Part shown: positions 57,601 through 64,000 of the stretch, piece by piece | Numbering within the stretch: the first letter of the stretch is position 1 | How the letters are laid out: every line of letters begins with the position of its first letter | DNA from: Daucus carota subsp. sativus | Lineage: Eukaryota; Streptophyta; Magnoliopsida; Apiales; Apiaceae | Direction of reading: 5' to 3' | Assembly: GCF_001625215.2 (NCBI RefSeq) | Contig: NC_030386.2 | Coordinates: 20,368,545 to 20,432,544, forward strand | DNA: 64,000 nucleotides | Made by a program: the position numbers and the translations under genes | Notes under the pieces: model-generated | The model's input: the letters and a program-made list of their open reading frames with translations, nothing else | Database searches by the model: none | Told to the model about the DNA's origin: nothing

Positions 57601-60009
57601 GTTTTGCAGAGGCTTGTAGTTGCCCAGGGTCCTCTTCATGGATTTGTGCGACTTCCAACATCCTTTGAGTAAGCACAGCTGCATCCGGAATTCTCTTTGT
57701 TATTTACTCTTTTCCGTCATGATTTTGTTTTTTTAATTTCAAAGTTGTCCGCCTTGTTTTGTTATTTATTCTTCTCCAGGGTTCCTCACCTACAACAGCC
57801 AACAAAGCACTTCGTTTACCGCTTATCCTAAGAGCCGCTATCTAGATCAGTGGTATTACACCAGATGAGAAACCAAAAATGTTTTCCATCAGAATAGAAA
57901 AATACGATTATACAATTAAAAGGAATCGCCCATCGCCTAACGCAAATCAATAATTTAAAAATAGTTAAGGTCCAATTAACTCTCCACATGGAAATTAGTC
58001 ACCTATGGACATCACTCTTTAGGAATAGTTTGTTGTTAGGCCTTTCAAAATGCTTTGGACTAGAGTGCTTCAAGTTGAAGTGTCCGGTTTTCTTATGTTT
58101 GACTCAGATCTGATATCCGTGCCTTGTCCGGCTGACACAGGTATAAGGGCAAATCTGAAGATTCTAGGTAGCGGAGAGTTGCATTGATTTTGAATTTTAA
58201 TTGAATTTTGTGAAGATTATGATTTAAAGTAATTCATATATAGGTGATTACCCATATTTGGTTTGTTACTATTGCGTGTGTCACTGAAAAGGGTTTCTAC
58301 TATTAATAAGAGTATAGATGAGTAATATATTAGCTGCACAAAGTTTGTGTGTGTTTTCCAGTAAAGTCTTCGACTATTTTCCAGTACATTGTAGCTATAT
58401 AACTGTTCCCTGTGCATTGTAGCTATATGAGTGGTTCAAGTTTAAACAACTTGTGTGCTTGAGCTAGCCTTTGCGCATCATTTATTCTTTCAAGTAATTA
58501 AAGTGTTTAACTAAAACACACATTATTCTTTCTTTTATTTATAAATGGTTTGCTGACATATGTTCTCTGTTTTGCAGCAGAGGTGTTCTTTTGCCAATCG
58601 TGTGTAAGTTTAGTTTACTGCGTATTCTGTGACACTCCTTATGACCCTTAGTAATGGCAAACCTGCTTTTTTTTTTTTGCTAGATGATGGTCTCCGCAGA
58701 CAACATGTTGTGCTTGTTCAACCTACAGCTGTATCGCCTGCTTATCATCTTCGGCCATATGCTGCCTACTCTGGAACAAATTCTTCATCTTCACATTTCA
58801 GTCGAAGTGTTTCTAATGGCTCTACTTTAAGCAGTCGGTGGAATAGCCGAACAGCTCCAAGTGAGATACCTAACTCTTGTGTTTTTCCCTCTATAGATGT
58901 CTATTATCACAGCTGGAGGCAGCACTCATCTCTCTTCCCTACAGCAAGCAGCCACATTGATGGTCCTGATCAGCCCTTCTTCCCATCGATGACTCAGAGT
59001 GTAGCTAGGGACAATATTAGTATGCCGAGATTAGGATCTTTTGTCCATCCATCTGCTGTTGACCATGGGTAAGCTAAGCCACCTTATGTAGTTGCATTTC
59101 CTAAGCTTGATTTTCTTAATGTTATCAATTGTTTTGTATGTAAAAATGGCCAAATAAATGCTGTTATTAGTAATGGATTTGTACAGTAGTCCATTAAAGC
59201 TATCGCCTATGCACCCGATCTACGGTTTGCATTCAATTAAATAACAGGTTCCACTGTTCCATCGCATACAGGATATCATAATTAGTTCTTGTGAGTAGTA
59301 CTCTAGGCTCTAGCAACATAATTATTAAGCTGAGCTGTGTGATACAAACAAATAACTGATCAGCCATATTCTATAATTCGGAATAAACATAATTTTCTTC
59401 TCTGTGGTACTGCATAAAAACTGATCATATATTCTTAAACTGTGTGTTTTTTATTAAGGGTCTACCAAATATAGTACTTTTGAGGTATTTTCTTAGATCC
59501 TCGAACGTGTTGCTTTATATCGTTGATAATTTCTCCTTTCCATCTAGGATATTAACTATTTATGTCACTTGTGATTGTCCAGCACTGATGGTAGAGCTGG
59601 AATCTCAGTTGCCACCTCGATGCGAACTCCATACCCGGATAGTGCTGCTCGTTCGCGGGAACGTATGCTAGCTCTCCAGGCATATTATCAGCATCCTCCT
59701 GTAATTTCACAAGGTGTGCACACTCCCCTCTTGCCCCCTACGCGAGAATCCAACGGGCAGATGAACATGACTCAAGTTGAACCAGGTGCCGCGTCGTCTG
59801 AGCAGGCCAGCGGGTTCCCATCAACCTCGTTAGCGGGAAGAAATCATTCAGAAACACAAAACTCTATGCCAAATCCTTGTCATGCCTGGGAAAGAGAACA
59901 GTCTACCTCCCTTCCATCAAGTGGAAATGAGAGAGAACCAATTCGGGTGCCCTCTCATGAGCTTTTGGGTGCCCCTAATGCTGGTGTCAGGCCTGCCAAC
60001 ATTAGGTAG
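53982..60009 (+). CDS. RING-H2 finger protein, RFI2-like (copy 2)
   Basis: Paralogue of the RING gene at 32994. Exons: 53982-54132, 55155-55324, 57610-57668, 58578-58603, 58684-59068, 59583-60009; 405 residues. Exons 2, 3 and 4 have exactly the same lengths as in copy 1 (170, 59, 26 bp). The RING at ~24-68 keeps all eight ligands (CTIC, QCGHQFHLDC, CPNC). The QWLYSNGSRS block is kept, but exon 3 has drifted to RLVVAQGPLHGFVRLPTSFE, losing the HWCP motif of copy 1. The Pro stretch at the N-terminus is absent and the C-terminus stops ~13 residues early. SIDVYYHSWRQHSSLFPTAS and RSRERMLALQAYYQHPP are retained. The frame is open throughout, so it is probably functional, although expression cannot be judged from sequence. 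Confidence 0.9.
54594..54621. repeat. (TG)n microsatellite, RING copy 2 intron 1
   Basis: About 28 bp of TG, immediately after a short (TA)n. Confidence 0.9.
55451..55657. repeat. ~104-bp tandem duplication, RING copy 2 intron 2
   Basis: CGATCATATCTCTTTGTAAG begins both units (55451 and 55555). The copies differ by several substitutions and small indels. Confidence 0.85.
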
Positions 60010-60060
60010 AGAGAATGCCATCTCTACACCTATCCTGAACTTGTTCTGTTCTATCTGCTT

Positions 60061-60307
60061 CTGTTGGTTAAAGATGTTATCACCATGACTTAGAACTTTA
60101 AACTTAAAAATGTGTGTCTCCTGAAGTCTCGACTAATGGTATATGTATGTTTGGTCTGTGAGGCTGACATAGTGACTGGTATGTGAATTCTGTTGGTTAT
60201 CACCGTGACTTGAAACTTGAAACTTAAAAATCCGTCTCGTGAAGTCTCGACTAATATATATGTATGTTTGGTCTGTCAGGTAGACAGTGTGACTGGTATG
60301 TGAATTA
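60061..60307. repeat. Tandem duplication of the RING copy 2 3' flank
   Basis: CTGTTGGTTA...GACTGGTATGTGAATT occurs as 60061-60189 and again as 60190-60307, starting ~50 bp after the stop codon, so it probably lengthens the 3' UTR. Confidence 0.85.
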
Positions 60308-61313
60308 TGTGTTTGTTTTTGAAGGATCTACAAAAATAATCTAGTCAGACAAATATAAAAAAATTATAAAGAGAATCAAAATATGATGTGTTTTTCCTAG
60401 TTCATTTGAGCTATTATAAATACAATTTTGTACAAAATTTTATCACTAAATCGAAGTGTTCCGGGCTTTTTATCGAAAAAATCGACGAAAGTAACCATCA
60501 ATTGTACTGATAAACGAAGAGGAGGAGGTAGGTTTAAAGAGAAGAAAACCCTGATTGTGAATTATGTGTTCGTTGGTTTCTGTCTTTCTACTTTCTAGTC
60601 ACATGGTGGTAAATACCGAAATGACATGTTATGACATGTTTAAAGTTTTGATTTATTTTGTGAAATTGCAGATTTTATTGAATGACATTTTAGGATTTAA
60701 ATAATACAGTAATTACATGAATTTCAAGAGACGACATTTAACTGAAACTAGTGTTAAAGTTGAGAATTTATGACGACAATCATGTCATTCATAATAATTA
60801 CATCTTTTTTTGTATTTTATAACCTTATAATGAAAAATGTAAAAATTTTGTGAACAAAATCGATCAATATTTTGGATGTAATTTCAATTTTTATAAGTAA
60901 TATCTTTGAATAATCAACTAATTTAACTTTGTAACTGCATTTGTGAATATTCACAAGAGCTTAAAATTTCTTTGAATCAACTAACAAAATTATAAAAATC
61001 AACTAAAATTAATCAAAAGCAGCTAAAATAACGGATTTTATCATATGCCACCTTCAATTTTTTTTTCTTTTCTAAATGCCACCTTCAATTTCCAATCAAC
61101 TAATATGTAAGTATAAAAAGCTACCACAAGTCCGCAACTATTCAACGTAACTTCAATTTTCGCATCGATCGATAAAAAATTAATCAAAAACACTCTCCAC
61201 ATAAATTATTAAATTAATAGGAGATAATGGCTCCTAATTTTATAAATACAATGGACTCTGGGATATTTTATGATATTTATAAATTCTTATGATATTTAGA
61301 ACTCTCAGAGGTT

Positions 61314-61590
61314 GACTCGGTCACTACAGTCAATGCAATATCGAAGGAAATAATCTACAGGAATGAAGTTTGTCATATGTTTGAGAAGTGTTCGTGTTTT
61401 GCTTGAATTCTTGAACGGAATCTCTTAACATTATGTCAAAAGGTAAGCAAACAAGGTTGTCCATTTGATGGCACGTGTACCTTGTTCGCTTAATTGTCAG
61501 AAATGATTTTGTGCCTTCTTCATCGTTGTTGTTGGAGATGATTATTGCTGAATTTTTAGCTTAATAAAATTTCTATTTTTTTTAAAAAAA
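61314..61590 (+). mobile_element. Retroposed insert (truncated LINE or processed cDNA)
   Basis: A 277-bp segment is bounded by the exact 14-bp direct repeat AACTCTCAGAGGTT (61300-61313 and 61591-61604). It ends in an A-run preceded by AATAAA (about 61563). Long target duplications plus a 3' poly(A) are the marks of LINE-type retroposition. The insert has no open frame I recognise; it could be a 5'-truncated LINE tail or an mRNA 3' end. Confidence 0.75.
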
Positions 61591-61770
61591 AACTCTCAGA
61601 GGTTCATAATATAGTTCGTTGGTAGGAAATATCTCAAATATATTTAAGATACATTTACGAATCAACTTGCCCGAATCCCGGGCGAGCAGAATCCTCATGT
61701 TTTTGTTTGAGATTCCTAAATATTAGGCCTAGGACCATTGGTGGTCATATGTCTCGTTCGAAAGCACCAT

Positions 61771-61780
61771 GTATATATAG
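61771..61780 (+). promoter_or_regulatory. Probable TATA box of the GDSL gene
   Basis: GTATATATAG lies about 85 bp upstream of the ATG at 61861. Confidence 0.5.
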
Positions 61781-61860
61781 TAACATTCTGCTGGCCTTTA
61801 AAATCTTAAATCAAATGAGAATATAATCTTTTTTCAATCAATCCGAATTTCATATCCGAA

Positions 61861-63701
61861 ATGATGGGTTTAACATTGTTTGGTGCCATTATGATTATAA
61901 CTTCATTTTCTGTAATATGTAATGCCCAGATGAGTGATCCTTCGTTAATCCTGTTCCGAAATTGCAGATACGATAAAATATTTCAATTCGGAGATTCGCT
62001 TTCTGATACGGGAAATATAGTTTTCGAGAATGCCAATGGACCTTCGGGCAAACCACCTTATGGTTTTTCGTATTTCAAGAAGCCAACAGGCCGTTGCTCC
62101 AACGGACTTCTTATGGTCGACTACTTGGGTACAAAGTAATCCTTAATTCCACGAGTTTTTTACATGCATGACGAGTTTTTTACATGCATGACGTTACAGA
62201 AATTTAAGTACTCACCCATAATGTTTTCAAACTGTATCACATTATTGTATTACCGTGAGAAGAGGGATATCAGCTAGTCAGGATAATGCTAGGAATTTGA
62301 TAAAATGGTAATTGGTTATATATTGATGTATGCGAAGATGAAAGAAATTTTGTTTGATAATGTTTTCAAACTGTATCACAATATTGTATTACCGTGAGAA
62401 GAGGGGTATCAGCTACTCGGGATAATGCTAGGAATCAGATAAAATAGTAATTGGTTATATATTGATGTATGCGAAGATGAAAGAAATTTTGTTTGATTAA
62501 TTGACAGCAATGGCCGCGGGGCTTCCATTTTTGAGTCCTTACCTGAAAAGAGAGGCTGATTTTGAGCATGGAGTAAATTTCGCGGTGGCCAGTTCAACTG
62601 CAATGTCTATAGAAGATTTGGCTGCAAGAAATATTAGTGTAAGTCCTGAAACAGTTAATTCTTCTCTCAGTGTGCAAGTAGATTGGATGGCTAATTATCT
62701 CAGGACTTTCTGCAAGCCTGGACCAGGTTCTTTTAGCTTTGCATTTTTCTTTCGATATTCATTAGCAGGGTGTTAAGAGAATCCTGTAGATTGATATGGT
62801 TTTGGTAAACAGATTGCAAAACGAAGCTTGAACACTCATTGTTTGTGATGGGAGAGTCGGGAGGAAACGATATGAATGCTGCGGTGCTAGGAAACAAGAC
62901 GATTCAAGAAATTAGGGCCCTCGTTCCAGATATCGTACATGCCATAATGAACGCCACAAGGGTAAGTGTGATATCATCCAAATTAAGCGTTTTTCTGACA
63001 TCTTGAAGTTTTAGGAGAACTGAGAACTTAACTGTAAGGATTTGCAATTTTCGTGTCCATATACAGGTATGTTGTGATTAATAACTCGTGAAATTTTATT
63101 TTGTTGACAACTCCTGTCAGAGAATCATCTCATTTGGAGCTCGAAACATTGTGATACCGGGAAATCTTCCAATTGGCTGTATGCCGATTTACCTCGCAAT
63201 GTTTGGAAGCGGAAATTCCACCATATTTGACAAAAATCAGTGCCTTAAGAAATACAACCGCTTAGCTAATTATTACAATGATTTTTTGAAGAAAGAAATC
63301 GAAAGGCTGAAAAGAGAAAACCCATATCTCAAAATTGTTTACGGGGACCTTTTCAATGCTGTCGAGTGGCTTCTCCCTCGCGCTCCATTTCTAGGTTTGT
63401 GTCCTCAGATCATACATACTACACGTTGTTTTCCTAGTAATACATTGTTACGTGACTATTATCTTAATTGTCTAAAGGCTTTGATCAAAAATCGTTGTTG
63501 AAAGCTTGTTGTGGAGAAGGCGGAGACTATAACGTGGGAGGATATGAAAAATTTTGTGGATTGCCAGGAGTTCCGGTGTGTAGGAACCCGAATGAACATT
63601 TAAGTTGGGACGGGATTCATCCAACACAACAAGCGAACATGTATGTCACAACTTGGCTCATTACTAACATGTTACCGATTCTGGATTGCCCTCCTCCTTG
63701 A
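61861..63701 (+). CDS. GDSL esterase/lipase, secreted
   Basis: Plant SGNH/GDSL-family serine hydrolase, cleaving ester bonds in lipids or other acyl esters, probably in the apoplast or secretory system. Exons: 61861-62128, 62508-62726, 62813-62961, 63121-63394, 63478-63701; 377 residues, a typical length. Residues 1-22 form a signal peptide ending VICNA. Block I is FQFGDSLSDTGN with nucleophile Ser46. Block III is MGESGGNDMN with Asn181. Block V is WDGIHPT with Asp348 and His351. The family's FGARNIVIPGNLPIGC and C-terminal KACCGEGGDYN / CGLPG segments are present. Splice phases agree throughout. ATG 61864 is an equally possible start. Intron 1 holds two nested tandem duplications. The exact substrate is unknown. 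Confidence 0.94.
62151..62190. repeat. 20-bp tandem repeat, GDSL intron 1
   Basis: ACGAGTTTTTTACATGCATG occurs twice head to tail. Confidence 0.95.
62220..62497. repeat. 139-bp tandem duplication, GDSL intron 1
   Basis: Units 62220-62358 and 62359-62497 are nearly identical, from AATGTTTTCAAACTG to AATTTTGTTTGAT, and end about 10 bp before the exon 2 acceptor. Confidence 0.95.
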
Positions 63702-63905
63702 GTTGTGATCGACAAATTCTAGATTTGACTGCGGTGGAGGAGTTAGCTAGCTAGCTGCTAATTAGCCGAGGGAAGATCCTTTTTTTGTCCTGCAGAGTTT
63801 TTAAGGAACTGAAGCTGAAGTTGCAGAACTTCTACTTTATTCCGAAATGTAGTAGTCTGATAGGCTTTTTTACTTATTTTTCCTTGTATTGCTATTTCTG
63901 TATTG
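63702..63905. other. GDSL 3' flank
   Basis: About 200 bp of downstream sequence, probably including the 3' UTR; no other feature seen. Confidence 0.5.
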
Positions 63906-64000
63906 CTAGTTGATAATCCGTGCCAAGCACGGTTTAAATAAAATTTAAAAATTTGTTATTTATTAAAAGAATAATATCTTTTTTTAATTACATTATCATA
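63906..64000 (-). mobile_element. Putative Helitron 3' end, cut by window edge
   Basis: On the minus strand the hairpin CCGTGCTTGGCACGG is followed by ATTATCAACTAG, ending at 63906. This fits a Helitron 3' terminus, although the next host base is C instead of the usual T. Confidence 0.4.

Larger units (their letters stand above)
60010..61860. other. Intergenic region, RING copy 2 to GDSL gene
   Basis: Contains the duplicated 3' flank of the RING gene (60061-60307), AT-rich DNA with nothing recognised (60310-61290), a retroposed insert (61314-61590) and the GDSL promoter. Confidence 0.65.

Overview
This is plant nuclear DNA, probably from a eudicot. Genes are intron-rich with GT-AG junctions, intergenic DNA is AT-rich, and plant-type MITEs, Helitron-like ends and an LTR-retrotransposon piece are present. 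The species cannot be fixed from the sequence; an asterid is a guess. I built exon models by hand from splice sites, reading frame and remembered family sequences. No alignment was run.

Layout, left to right. (1) A plastid ClpR3-type protease subunit on the minus strand (75-6203), with its last exon outside the window. (2) A REF/SRPP-type lipid-droplet protein, minus (8155-10563). (3) A tafazzin-like acyltransferase, plus (12110-15594), divergent from the SRPP gene. (4) The actin capping protein alpha subunit, plus (16206-19943). (5) A type I formin, minus (21280-24406), convergent with the capping protein gene. (6) A heparan-alpha-glucosaminide N-acetyltransferase-like membrane protein, plus (26073-29956). 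(7) A RING-H2 gene (32994-39579) and its diverged paralogue (53982-60009), both plus, about 14 kb apart. (8) A GDSL esterase/lipase, plus (61861-63701).

The 40.7-51.1 kb interval is a repeat block. It has a Helitron-like right terminus at 51067 and Helitron-like 3' hairpins at 42.1-42.3 kb. Between them are tandem ~245-bp monomers arranged as a ~1.44-kb higher-order unit, interrupted by one LTR with a tRNA-Met-type primer binding site. Smaller elements are scattered elsewhere: Stowaway-like, hAT-like and Harbinger-like MITEs, a degraded hAT transposase, and a probable non-LTR retroposition with 14-bp target-site duplications.

Functionally this is ordinary euchromatin: plastid proteostasis, lipid droplets and phospholipids, actin filament ends, ubiquitin ligation, and lipid ester hydrolysis. 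From memory, SRPP, acyltransferase, capping protein, formin and RING genes also sit close together on Arabidopsis chromosome 3, so the gene order looks ancestral. The most unusual material is the repeat block between the RING paralogues. I see no clear new biochemical system.
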